Counted from the first letter of the stretch, positions 52,969 to 61,052 are shown. The stretch: DNA of 64,000 nt from Bacteroidota bacterium (GCA_023458555.1 JAEWYS010000004.1:62001-126000); one strand, 5' to 3'. Numbers and translations: made by a program. Notes: generated from the sequence alone by a model not told the origin.

Positions 52969-53916
52969 ATTAAAGCAGATTTAAAACTTGCCGCCGTTGA
53001 TATAGGCTCAAACGCTATCCGATTTCAGGTAACAGCTGTTCTTACCTACCGGGATACGCTTTCATTTAAAAAAATAGAATATGTCCGTTTTCCTCTGCGA
53101 CTTGGAGAAGATGTATTTCAAAACGGAGAAATAAGCGCAGAAAAAGAAGCGAAGTTTATCAAGCTCATGCAAACATTCAAAAATTTGTTTGAGCTGTATG
53201 AAGTCGACGATTATTTGATTTGCGCCACATCAGCCATGCGGGAATCCCGCAATGGCAGAGATATCGCCTACAAAGTCAAAGACCTGCTCGGAGTCGAAAT
53301 AAATATCATTGACGGAGATGAAGAAGCAGATCTGATCAACCGGGTTCTGATGAATGAAATAACTTCCGGAAGCACCATCCATATAGATGTGGGTGGCGGA
53401 AGTACCGAAATCAATATTTTTGTTGACCGGATCAAAGTAGCCACCAGGTCGTTTAAAATCGGCTCCGTACGCTGCCTGCGCAAACAGGACTCTCCCGGTG
53501 AATGGAATGAAATGGAAGCCTGGATCAAAAAGCATACATCCGGTCTGCGCAGACCTGTAACTGCCATCGGAACCGGTGGAAATATCGGAAAAATATACGA
53601 ACTATCAGAGCTGGCCAAATCCAGAAAGTTCCGTCCCAATATTTCTTTAAAGAAAATCGAAGACGTGATACGCAAAGTGGAAGCGCTGGATTATGAAGAA
53701 AGAATTCACGTTCTGATGCTAAACCCTGACAGAGCCGATGTAATTATTCCTGCATCCGCAATATATACAAAGGCTATGAAATGGTCTGGTGCAAACGATA
53801 TGATTGTACCGGAAATCGGCCTTAAAGACGGTCTCATGCTGATGCTATATGAGCGCAATAAGCCGGACTCTGCTGCATACAGCCGGATTGAAAATACCAA
53901 TAAATATCAGAAGTAA
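52969..53916 (+). CDS. Ppx/GppA-family phosphatase with non-standard start codon
   Basis: Exopolyphosphatase/guanosine-pentaphosphatase-like ASKHA-fold protein. The conserved N-terminal phosphate loop (KLAAVDIGSNAIRFQ) begins near 52984, and the second loop IDVGGGSTEI and GTGGNIGKI are present downstream. The frame is open from a TAA at 52837-52839 without any ATG, GTG or TTG before the loop; the first ATG is 53167, which would delete the loop. Candidates are ATT codons at 52960, 52966 or 52969 (I give 52969, 315 aa) or the CTG at 52861. It may hydrolyse polyphosphate or pppGpp; ligands cannot be told apart. It converges on ispH. Confidence 0.8.
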   Translation: MKADLKLAAVDIGSNAIRFQVTAVLTYRDTLSFKKIEYVRFPLRLGEDVFQNGEISAEKEAKFIKLMQTFKNLFELYEVDDYLICATSAMRESRNGRDIAYKVKDLLGVEINIIDGDEEADLINRVLMNEITSGSTIHIDVGGGSTEINIFVDRIKVATRSFKIGSVRCLRKQDSPGEWNEMEAWIKKHTSGLRRPVTAIGTGGNIGKIYELSELAKSRKFRPNISLKKIEDVIRKVEALDYEERIHVLMLNPDRADVIIPASAIYTKAMKWSGANDMIVPEIGLKDGLMLMLYERNKPDSAAYSRIENTNKYQK

Positions 53917-53931
53917 TACACAAGTCACCTC

Positions 53932-54825
53932 TCATGAAACACCGGAAACAAAAGCCTGCTCAATATGAGCAGCCACCTGTTTCATGAGCCACATAGGAGT
54001 ACTTGTCGCCCCGCAAATCCCTACCGAATCCTCCGCTCTGATCCAGGAAAGATCAAGCTCTGACTCATTTTCTATAAAATAACTACGTTCATTTTCCTGC
54101 TTACAGACGCTGTATAAAGCTTTACCGTTTGAGCTTTTCTTTCCGCTGACAAAAACAATAACATCATGTTCGCGGGAAAACTTTTGCAACTGAGGTTCTC
54201 TGTTTGAAACCTGGCGACAGATACTGTCATTCGCATCAAATTCAACATTATCCAATGCATTATTGGCTTCGGAAATACGTTGCTCTATCTGTTCCTTAAG
54301 GTTATAAAACCCTTTGGTACTCTTTGTTGTCTGACTGAATAAGGTAACAGGACGATTGTAATCAATAAGACTCAGATCCTCCTCAGATGTTACAATAATG
54401 GCATCTCCCTTGGTTTGTCCGGCAAGCCCTATGACCTCAGCATGTCCTTTCTGCCCATAGAGCACAACTTGTCCGTTGTTTTCAACAGCTTTGTCATAAG
54501 CATGTTTCACCCGGTTTTGCAGCTTCAGTACAACCGGGCAGGATGCATCAATTAATTCGATATTATTTTCAAGGGCAATCTGATATGTCTCAGGTGGCTC
54601 CCCATGCGCACGAATCAACACTTTACAGTCCCGGAGATTTTGCAGATCCTCTCTGCCAATAACCACCAGACCTTTTGCATTAAGCCGCTGTACTTCCATC
54701 CCATTATGCACAATGTCACCCAGACAATATAAAGAATCGCTCGTTTCAAGCTCATCTTCGGCCATCTGAATGGCGAACTCAACACCAAAACAGTAACCGG
54801 AATTTTTGTCAATTACAATATTCAT
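53932..54825 (-). CDS. ispH: 4-hydroxy-3-methylbut-2-enyl diphosphate reductase (LytB)
   Basis: Last step of the MEP pathway: makes IPP and DMAPP using a [4Fe-4S] cluster. 297 aa. The three cluster cysteines are Cys12 (SGYCFGVE), Cys96 (DASCPVVLKL) and the one in NDSICRQVSNRE. The conserved IRAHGEPP and GICGATSTP segments are present. It follows cmk by 5 bp in one operon, a common bacterial pairing. dxr of the same pathway is elsewhere in the window. Confidence 0.96.
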   Translation of the reverse strand: MNIVIDKNSGYCFGVEFAIQMAEDELETSDSLYCLGDIVHNGMEVQRLNAKGLVVIGREDLQNLRDCKVLIRAHGEPPETYQIALENNIELIDASCPVVLKLQNRVKHAYDKAVENNGQVVLYGQKGHAEVIGLAGQTKGDAIIVTSEEDLSLIDYNRPVTLFSQTTKSTKGFYNLKEQIEQRISEANNALDNVEFDANDSICRQVSNREPQLQKFSREHDVIVFVSGKKSSNGKALYSVCKQENERSYFIENESELDLSWIRAEDSVGICGATSTPMWLMKQVAAHIEQAFVSGVS

Positions 54826-54830
54826 ATGAT

Positions 54831-55532
54831 TCAGCTAAGCTGTCTTGAATAATCTTCAATTATTTTAGCGGTAGCAAGATTGACTACCATTTCTACCTGC
54901 TCGTCTATTGTCATAAAAGAAGAATCAAGCACATAGGCATCATCTGCTTTTTTTAGTGGACCTTCGGCACGGGTAGTATCAATGGTATCTCGTTTTACAA
55001 GATTTTGTTTTATTTCTTCAAGATCTACAACCTGCTTTCGTTCGAGCAATTCCTGTTGCCGCCTTTCTGAGCGAATATTCAGATCTGCCTGCATAAATAT
55101 TTTAAGTTCCGCGTCAGGAAAAACTGCGGTCCCTATATCCCGTCCATCCATCACAAAACCTTTTTTTCTTGCCAGCTTTTGCTGCAGGGCAACCATGGAT
55201 TTGCGGACCTCCGGAATCGCACTTACTTCGCTGACTTTTTCTGAAATATACATTTTACGTATTTCATCCTCTACATTCAGGCCATTGAGAAAAGTTTCGT
55301 TTCTTTCTGTTTTAGGATTGTAGATAAACTGAATCTGTATGTTATCCAGAGCCTCTCCTATTGCCTTAGGATTTGTCAGGTTAATATAATTCTTCTGAAA
55401 GTACAGTGTAACGGATCTGTACATTGCGCCCGTATCGATATAGCCATATCCAAGCTTGGCAGCCACCTTCTTTGCAGTAGTACTCTTACCACAAGCCGAA
55501 TACCCGTCAATAGCTATAATAATCTTTCTCAT
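54831..55532 (-). CDS. cmk: Cytidylate kinase
   Basis: Phosphorylates CMP/dCMP with ATP, 233 aa. The P-loop is DGYSACGKSTTAKKV, the CMP-binding residues lie in GYIDTGAMYRSVTL and VMDGRDIGTAVFPDA, and the lid with the Arg-rich RSERRQQELLERK follows. The family's usual length is about 225. Its -7 box lies so close to the ATG that the mRNA may start at or next to the first codon. It precedes ispH. Confidence 0.96.
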   Translation of the reverse strand: MRKIIIAIDGYSACGKSTTAKKVAAKLGYGYIDTGAMYRSVTLYFQKNYINLTNPKAIGEALDNIQIQFIYNPKTERNETFLNGLNVEDEIRKMYISEKVSEVSAIPEVRKSMVALQQKLARKKGFVMDGRDIGTAVFPDAELKIFMQADLNIRSERRQQELLERKQVVDLEEIKQNLVKRDTIDTTRAEGPLKKADDAYVLDSSFMTIDEQVEMVVNLATAKIIEDYSRQLS

Positions 55533-55536
55533 TAAC

Positions 55537-55566
55537 CAAATTTAGCACTTACAATACGAACTCAAA
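55537..55566 (-). promoter_or_regulatory. Promoter of cmk-ispH with start-codon-proximal -7 box
   Basis: On the minus strand TTTG (55566-55563), 18 bases, TAAATTTG (55544-55537). The -7 box ends 4 bases before the ATG of cmk (55532), so a leaderless transcript is predicted. Confidence 0.7.
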
Positions 55567-55653
55567 AAGATTTACTTCAAATAAAGCGTAACGGAAGATA
55601 CGAAAAAATACAGGCCTTTTTTTCAATGTGCCGGATAAAAAAACGAATTACTG

Positions 55654-55812
55654 TCAACAGTCTTCATAGAGCCGGGACATGGGATAGGACGGTTGGGCTT
55701 TATCGATTGTCCCTTGGTTTTTCCATTCGATTTTCCGGAAGCTGAACATGCCTGAAACAGGATGATTGGCATAAAAAACCACTATCAGGAAAACTGAAGC
55801 ATATTTTCTCAT
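55654..55812 (-). CDS. Micro-gene encoding a 52-aa secreted peptide ending in Asp-Cys
   Basis: I do not recognise this peptide. From ATG 55812: a hydrophobic N-terminus (KYASVFLIVVFYANHPVSG) able to act as a signal peptide or membrane anchor, then a short polar part (KIEWKNQGTIDKAQPSYP) and the end SRLYEDC. It lies 28 bp downstream of a second micro-gene of the same length and layout, and the two share the pattern Lys-rich middle, Gln-Pro, Pro-Met, final Asp-Cys. A chance ORF cannot be excluded, but the tandem likeness argues for a real pair. Confidence 0.55.
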   Translation of the reverse strand: MRKYASVFLIVVFYANHPVSGMFSFRKIEWKNQGTIDKAQPSYPMSRLYEDC

Positions 55813-55840
55813 TAAAGATTACCTCTGTGAGTAGCTTAAT

Positions 55841-55990
55841 CTAGCAATCTTTCATCGGGCAAGGCATGCGTCCATTCTTAGGCTGTTGCTTCCCTTTCGT
55901 TTTCCCCGTATTTTTTTTAGTGATACAACTTTCTGCAGAGAATCCTATTAGCGCAATACTCACAATAAGAACCAGAATATTTTTTTTCAT
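55841..55990 (-). CDS. Micro-gene encoding a 49-aa secreted peptide or lipoprotein ending in Asp-Cys
   Basis: From ATG 55990: MKKNILVLIVSIALIGFSAE followed by Ser-Cys, giving a signal peptide with a lipobox-like end (AESC). The mature part is Lys-rich (ITKKNTGKTKGKQQPKNG) and ends RMPCPMKDC. The sister micro-gene follows after 28 bp. Upstream is a strong hairpin (56011-56049). It may be a surface lipoprotein or a secreted peptide. Function is unknown. Confidence 0.6.
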   Translation of the reverse strand: MKKNILVLIVSIALIGFSAESCITKKNTGKTKGKQQPKNGRMPCPMKDC

Positions 55991-56010
55991 CAGAAAATAA
56001 TTTTCAACGT

Positions 56011-56049
56011 CCCGGGTACTTCCTGATGGAACATAAGAAAGTACCCGGG
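56011..56049. repeat. Strong hairpin upstream of the micro-gene pair
   Basis: CCCGGGTACTT (56011-56021) and AAGTACCCGGG (56039-56049) pair over 11 bp, unusually GC-rich for this region. No T run follows on either strand. It lies 21 bp before the 49-aa micro-gene and about 87 bp after the OmpA-lipoprotein gene, so it may be a terminator remnant or a leader structure of the micro-genes. Confidence 0.6.
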
Positions 56050-56135
56050 AGAATTATATATGCAAAATATAAAAAAAAATAAAAATAATTAAAAAAACCA
56101 ATCAATTCCAAGCAAATAAGCACACATAACATTGA

Positions 56136-57713
56136 CTAATAATTGATTATAATAAATTCTACCCTTCGATTAAGCTTTCTGGTCGCTTCAGTTTCATTAC
56201 TTGCAACCGGTTTATTCCCTCCAAAAGCTCTGGTTTGAATTCGTACAGGGTTAATTCCCTCTCTGATTAAAAATTCCCGGATTGTCTTAACTCTGTCACG
56301 CGAAAGCTGCATATTTAGCTCTGGATCCCCAATACCATCCGTATGTCCGTGCAATTCGATGACAATAGTCGGATTGTCACGCAGCAATTCGCCTATTTCC
56401 ATCAGTTGTTTATATGAGGATTCCAGCAAAACAGCTTTACTCTGCTCAAAAAAAACATTTTTAAGCTCCATCCGGAAACCTTTTTTGATTGGCTTCAGAG
56501 AAAGCTCCTCACGTAAAACTGTATAATCTTTTCTTTCAGGAACCTGAATTACTTCTTCTTTGGGAAAATATCCTTTTGTTTCAACTGAAACTACATATTT
56601 TCTGCCTTTTTCAAGCAAAATAGAGTACCGGCCTGTCAAAGGATCGGCATCTGCCTCTGCTACCTGCTCACCGGTATCAGCTCTTCGTACACGTATCTTC
56701 GCATGTATCGGCTCATTACACTCCTGATCTTTTACTTTGCCTACCATAATCATCGCATTGTTTTCCTCCAGCACTTTTCCCAGCTGCTGCCTGGATTGCC
56801 AGTCTGTGCCATCAAAAGAATAAAATTCTGTTTGTCTCTGTCCTGTCATGTCCATAGCATTAGACTGTTCCGGAGGTTTCCGGCCAAAATCCGGTCTGCC
56901 TGTAGCAGGAGTCTCTCCGTTATGTTCTCCCGCCTGCACAAAAAACTGTTCTGTCTGCGCTTTGTCGCTCAGCAAATCATTCTGAAAGCCTACCGATGCT
57001 CTCGGAAGCCTGCTCCAGGAGTCACAGAGTTGCCGGCATACATAGTTCCGGTATTCGTCATAAAAGCAAAAACAGGATGAGTCTCTGGTCTTTTGATAGG
57101 CGTTGGCAATCGCCTTGCTGGCAAACTGATTTCCCTTGATGGATATTTCCACTCTGCGATTCATGCTTCTGCCTTCCTCTGTCCTGTTAGAGGCTACCGG
57201 CATAGATTCTCCATATCCGTTGATCCGGAAACGCAACGGACTTACTCCCTGCTTTATCGTGTACCGGGCTACTGCCGCAGCTCTTCTTCGTGACAGATTT
57301 TCGTTATATATGTCATTCCCGGTATTATCCGTATGCCCTGCTACTTCAATCAGTGTTCCGTGGTACTTGTTTAATATACGTGCCAGATCCTTTAGGACAG
57401 ATGCCGATGACTCATCCACTATATCACTGTCTACATCAAATAGTATCTGGCTGTTGAATGTAATTTTAATATCATCTCCCAATCGGACAATTTTTGCATT
57501 CTTCAATTCTGATCTCAATTCTTCTATCTGCTGGTCGATCAGATCCAGTACAATCCCGGATGAGTCTTTTGAGGCAATACGAGCTGATTTTTTAACTGAT
57601 TTCACTGTATCAGTCCTCTCCACCTCAAGAGCCATTTGAGGTTCTTCTGGTTTATTGCTTAAACACGAAAAAAGTATAAGGGGTAAAAAAACAATATAGC
57701 GAACACTTTTCAT
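56136..57713 (-). CDS. OmpA-family lipoprotein with two OmpA domains
   Basis: 525-aa outer-membrane-type lipoprotein with signal peptide and lipobox (FLPLILFSC; Cys17). The first OmpA-like peptidoglycan-binding domain is at about 82-195 (FDVDSDIVDESSA, then GHTDNTGNDIYNENLSRRRA). A Cys-rich linker (CFCFYDEYRNYVCRQLC, 214-230) and a carboxypeptidase-regulatory-like beta domain (about 320-400) follow. The second OmpA domain is at about 415-525 (ELHGHTDGIGDPELNMQLSR). Two OmpA modules in one chain are unusual and may give stronger or doubled binding to the cell wall. The residues between about 205 and 315 look like a linker rather than a frameshift. Confidence 0.87.
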   Translation of the reverse strand: MKSVRYIVFLPLILFSCLSNKPEEPQMALEVERTDTVKSVKKSARIASKDSSGIVLDLIDQQIEELRSELKNAKIVRLGDDIKITFNSQILFDVDSDIVDESSASVLKDLARILNKYHGTLIEVAGHTDNTGNDIYNENLSRRRAAAVARYTIKQGVSPLRFRINGYGESMPVASNRTEEGRSMNRRVEISIKGNQFASKAIANAYQKTRDSSCFCFYDEYRNYVCRQLCDSWSRLPRASVGFQNDLLSDKAQTEQFFVQAGEHNGETPATGRPDFGRKPPEQSNAMDMTGQRQTEFYSFDGTDWQSRQQLGKVLEENNAMIMVGKVKDQECNEPIHAKIRVRRADTGEQVAEADADPLTGRYSILLEKGRKYVVSVETKGYFPKEEVIQVPERKDYTVLREELSLKPIKKGFRMELKNVFFEQSKAVLLESSYKQLMEIGELLRDNPTIVIELHGHTDGIGDPELNMQLSRDRVKTIREFLIREGINPVRIQTRAFGGNKPVASNETEATRKLNRRVEFIIINY

Positions 57714-57801
57714 CAGCTCTCAATTGGTATTCTGATTAGAAAACCAGGCCTTAAATCGGATTGTTTTAACACAAAATAAAAGAACTGTAATTCAAACATA
57801 T

Positions 57802-57858
57802 AAAAATAAAAAAGCTTGCTTTTAACACATTCACAGATGGAATGTACTAAAAGCAAGC
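57802..57858 (-). terminator. Terminator of cbs
   Basis: GCTTGCTTTTA and TAAAAGCAAGC form the outer stem (57814-57858), extended by a 6-bp inner stem after a mismatch; on the minus strand a T-rich run follows (57802-57813). Confidence 0.85.
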
Positions 57859-57886
57859 ACAAGAGTTCCCAAATACCTTAAAACTA

Positions 57887-59260
57887 TCAGCTTTTGCCTA
57901 CTGCGGATAGTAAATCGGATTGTGTTATGATATGTATAGAATTATCTTCACCTCGTACTAATAGGGCCTGATTTTCTTTCGAAATCAGCGAAGACAAAAC
58001 ATCCACTGTATTATCCATCCCCACAAAAGTAAATGGCGGTCTCATCACATCCCTGATTTCCTTCTCTTTTAACCCCGGATCATCGATCAGCTTTTTTAAT
58101 ATTCCTGTATCCGTAAGGCTACCGACAATATTTCCAGCATCATCGATCACCGGAATTTGAGATATAGCCATTTTACCCAGCAAACCAATTGCGTCTGCTA
58201 CTTTTTGGGAGGCCTTGATGGTAATCAGCCTGCTGTTTGCCTGATTGGCTATTATCTCCCGTGCGGTAGAGAACTTGCGGTCTTCCAGGTAACCACGCTC
58301 TTTCATCCACTGATCGTTGTATATTTTTGCCAGATACCTTGTTCCATGATCAGGCAATACAATTACCATGATATCATCCTCTTTAAGATTAATCCTGGCA
58401 AATTCAAGTGCACCAAAAACTGCTGCACCACTGGACCAGCCAACAAATAAGCCTTCCTCTCTGGCAAGTCTTCTGGTCATTACGGCAGCATCCTTATCGG
58501 TTACCTTGACAAACTGATCAATCAGGTCAAAATCTACATTTTTCGGAAGGATATCCTCCCCTATTCCTTCGGTGCCGTATGGATAGATTTCATTAGGATC
58601 AAATTCCCCTGTCTCTTTATATTTTTTAAAGACCGAACCATATGTATCAATACCCAATGTAAAAATCTGACTGTTCTGCTCTTTCAGGTATTTTGACACC
58701 CCACAAATCGTCCCTCCGGTTCCTACTCCGGCTGCATAATGCGTAATCTTACCGTCTGTATCTCTCCATATTTCCGGTCCTGTCGATTGATAATGAGCCA
58801 GTGTGTTGGATAAGTTATCATACTGATTCGGGTAAAATGAATTCGGGATTTCCTTATTCAGACGGGCTGCCGTGCTGTAATAAGAAGCAGGATCGGAAGG
58901 TTCCACATTCGTTGGACAGACAATTACCTCTGCTCCCAACGCTTTCAGCGCATCAATCTTTTCGGTTGACTGCTTATCGGTCGTTGTAAAAATACATTTA
59001 TATCCTTTGGCGATAGCTGCCAGTGCCAGCCCCATTCCCGTATTTCCGGAAGTTCCCTCGATAATGGTTCCCCCTGGTTTTATTTTACCGGCTTTCTCTG
59101 CATCTTCCAGCATTTTTACAGCCATACGATCCTTTACAGAATGCCCCGGATTGAAATATTCTACCTTAACGAGAATAGTTCCTTTTATCCCCTTCGAAAC
59201 CCGGTTGAGCTTCACCAAAGGTGTATCCCCGATTGTATCAATTATCGAATTATAGATCAT
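57887..59260 (-). CDS. Cystathionine beta-synthase with tandem CBS domains
   Basis: PLP-dependent enzyme that joins serine and homocysteine (or acts as a cysteine-synthase-like enzyme). 457 aa. The PLP lysine is Lys43 (HSVKDRMAVK), the phosphate loop SGNTGMGLA and the GTGGTICG loop are present. After the catalytic core (to about 330) come two CBS domains (RLITIKASQKVADAIGLLGK and MRPPFTFVGMDNTVDVLSSL), which bind adenosyl ligands such as SAM and regulate activity. Homocysteine is the link to the metH operon in the same window. Confidence 0.95.
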   Translation of the reverse strand: MIYNSIIDTIGDTPLVKLNRVSKGIKGTILVKVEYFNPGHSVKDRMAVKMLEDAEKAGKIKPGGTIIEGTSGNTGMGLALAAIAKGYKCIFTTTDKQSTEKIDALKALGAEVIVCPTNVEPSDPASYYSTAARLNKEIPNSFYPNQYDNLSNTLAHYQSTGPEIWRDTDGKITHYAAGVGTGGTICGVSKYLKEQNSQIFTLGIDTYGSVFKKYKETGEFDPNEIYPYGTEGIGEDILPKNVDFDLIDQFVKVTDKDAAVMTRRLAREEGLFVGWSSGAAVFGALEFARINLKEDDIMVIVLPDHGTRYLAKIYNDQWMKERGYLEDRKFSTAREIIANQANSRLITIKASQKVADAIGLLGKMAISQIPVIDDAGNIVGSLTDTGILKKLIDDPGLKEKEIRDVMRPPFTFVGMDNTVDVLSSLISKENQALLVRGEDNSIHIITQSDLLSAVGKS

Positions 59261-59304
59261 ACTTACAAAACCCTCAAAAAAATAGTTTAATTCGCTTACT
59301 GCGG

Positions 59305-59334
59305 CAAAAGTAATGCCTGATTATAATATTCAAA
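59305..59334 (-). promoter_or_regulatory. Promoter of the cystathionine beta-synthase gene
   Basis: On the minus strand TTTG (59334-59331), 18 bases, TACTTTTG (59312-59305), about 38 bases before the start codon after the predicted start of transcription. Both boxes match the Bacteroidota consensus. Confidence 0.75.
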
Positions 59335-59374
59335 TAATCCGGGAAAATGTAAAGAAAAGATAAGAAAGAATTTT

Positions 59375-59393
59375 ACCGGGATAATCTCCCGGT
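59375..59393 (-). terminator. Hairpin after pyrB
   Basis: ACCGGGA and TCCCGGT (59375-59381, 59387-59393) pair over 7 bp around a 5-nt loop, just behind the pyrB stop. The bases behind it on the minus strand are only moderately T-rich, so efficiency is uncertain. Confidence 0.6.
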
Positions 59394-59411
59394 TACAGAC
59401 ATGATTAATAG

Positions 59412-60338
59412 TCAGGAAAGTTTTCCGGCAAGTAAATATAGTACAGCCATACGAACAGCCACTCCATTTTCTACCTGATCAAGGATGATCGAATGATGAG
59501 AATCAGCTACATCGCTGCTTAGCTCAACCCCTCTGTTGATGGGCCCCGGATGCATAATAACAATTTCTTTATCCAGACTGTCGAGTAACTCCTTGTTAAT
59601 CCCGTAATAAAGGGAATACTCTCGGAGTGACGGAAAATACTTTATAGTCTGTCTTTCCAGCTGGATACGCAGCACATTGGCCACATCGCACCATTGCAGC
59701 GCTTTGCGAAGATCCAGCTCTACTTTAACGCCAAGATCAGTAATATGCCGGGGTAGCAGAGTTGCCGGACCACAAACCATAACTTCGGCACCAAGTTTTT
59801 TGAGCGCAAAAATATTGGACAAAGCTACCCGTGAATGCAGAATATCACCGAAGATACATACCTTTTTACCGGCTACATCGCCCAGCTTCTCTCTGATTGA
59901 AAACGAATCAAGCAAAGCCTGGGTCGGGTGCTCATGTGTTCCATCGCCTGCATTGACAATTTTAGCATCTATATGTTTCGCAAGAAAGTGCGGAGCCCCT
60001 ACACTGGCATGCCGCATTACAATCATATCGACCTTCATTGCCAGAATATTATTGACCGTATCCAGTAGAGTCTCGCCTTTTTTTACAGAACTTCCTGAAG
60101 CTGAAAAATTAATAACATCTGCGGAAAGCCTTTTCTCGGCCAGTTCAAACGACAACCTGGTCCTGGTCGAATTCTCGAAAAAAACATTGGCAATCGTAAT
60201 ATCTCTCAGCGAAGGGACTTTCTTAATCGGACGATTTATAACTTCTTTGAAATTGTCGGCAGTCTCAAAAATAAGATGAATATCCTCTGTTTTGAGATCT
60301 TTAATTCCAAGTAGATGCTTAACGCTTAATTCCTGCAT
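59412..60338 (-). CDS. pyrB: Aspartate carbamoyltransferase catalytic subunit
   Basis: Second step of pyrimidine synthesis: joins carbamoyl phosphate and aspartate. 308 aa. The carbamoyl-phosphate loop STRTRLSFE starts at 57, HPTQALLDSFSIRE is present, and the aspartate-binding loop LRIQLERQ and the closing MHPGPINRGVEL follow. No PyrI regulatory subunit is next to it. It starts 2 bp after pyrR, so the two are co-transcribed and probably translationally coupled. Confidence 0.96.
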   Translation of the reverse strand: MQELSVKHLLGIKDLKTEDIHLIFETADNFKEVINRPIKKVPSLRDITIANVFFENSTRTRLSFELAEKRLSADVINFSASGSSVKKGETLLDTVNNILAMKVDMIVMRHASVGAPHFLAKHIDAKIVNAGDGTHEHPTQALLDSFSIREKLGDVAGKKVCIFGDILHSRVALSNIFALKKLGAEVMVCGPATLLPRHITDLGVKVELDLRKALQWCDVANVLRIQLERQTIKYFPSLREYSLYYGINKELLDSLDKEIVIMHPGPINRGVELSSDVADSHHSIILDQVENGVAVRMAVLYLLAGKLS

Positions 60339-60340
60339 TT

Positions 60341-60889
60341 TTATGCTTCATTCTTTGAAACAAGGCTGATAAAATCTTCCTTTTCACCCTGCTCTGTAAA
60401 TCGGACTATCACTTTTTCAGATGCCAGGCAGTTGACTTCTTTGCCGATAAAATCCGGTTGTATCGGCAGGTCTCTGCTGTATTTACGATCTACCAGCACA
60501 CACAGGTCTACACTGGCAGGCCTGCCAAATGCAATCATGGCATCCAGCGCCGCACGTACCGTTCTCCCGGTATAGAGCACATCATCCACAAGGATCACTT
60601 TCTTATTTTCAATAAGAAAAGGGACTTTGGTTGCATTCGCCAGCAACGGCGCATTTTTTCTCCGGAAATCATCCCGAAAAAAAGTCACATCCAGATAACC
60701 CACAGGAACCTCTCTGTTGAGAATCGTATTGAGTTTTTTGATAATACGGTCTGCAAAGTAGACGCCTCTTGGCTGAATAGCCAGAACAACCGTATTCTGA
60801 AAATCATCATGCACTTCGATGAGCTGCTGACAAAGACGCTCAATCGTAATATTCATAAGGCGGCTATCGATGATGATTCTCTTCTTCAT
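60341..60889 (-). CDS. pyrR: PyrR bifunctional pyr-operon regulator / uracil phosphoribosyltransferase
   Basis: 182 aa from ATG 60889 (a TTG 15 bp upstream lies within the -7 box and is rejected). The PRPP-binding motif is VILVDDVLYTGRTVRAAL and the family's IQPRGVYFADRI segment is present. In Bacillus PyrR binds pyr mRNA leaders and also makes UMP from uracil. Here the leader is only about 6-7 bases and the gap to pyrB 2 bases, so attenuation in this operon is not possible in the usual way; a phosphoribosyltransferase role or action elsewhere is more likely. pyrB follows. Confidence 0.94.
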   Translation of the reverse strand: MKKRIIIDSRLMNITIERLCQQLIEVHDDFQNTVVLAIQPRGVYFADRIIKKLNTILNREVPVGYLDVTFFRDDFRRKNAPLLANATKVPFLIENKKVILVDDVLYTGRTVRAALDAMIAFGRPASVDLCVLVDRKYSRDLPIQPDFIGKEVNCLASEKVIVRFTEQGEKEDFISLVSKNEA

Positions 60890-60901
60890 GGCAAAGTTTG
60901 G

Positions 60902-60930
60902 CAAAGATACAAAAGTGCGACTGATACAAA
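60902..60930 (-). promoter_or_regulatory. Promoter of pyrR-pyrB
   Basis: On the minus strand TTTG (60930-60927), 17 bases, TATCTTTG (60909-60902). It places the transcription start around 60896, a few bases before the pyrR ATG at 60889. Confidence 0.75.
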
Positions 60931-61001
60931 ACCTTAAACATAAAAAAAGTTAGCCTCAAGGATCTCTCCGATTAGTTACAACCACACTTTAACCCATTTA
61001 C

Positions 61002-61041
61002 AAAACCTGACGGTCATAATGAATAATAACAGTCAGGTTTT
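61002..61041 (-). terminator. Terminator of the methyltransferase gene
   Basis: AAAACCTGAC (61002-61011) and GTCAGGTTTT (61032-61041) pair over 10 bp around a 20-nt loop; the right arm ends in T4 on both strands. The gene upstream on the minus strand ends at 61053. Confidence 0.7.
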
Positions 61042-61052
61042 GCACTTAACAA

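Noticed and set aside
56900..57120. Possible frameshift in the middle of the OmpA lipoprotein
   Set aside because: The Cys-rich and Gln-rich stretch looks unusual, but the frame is open and both OmpA domains are in the same frame.
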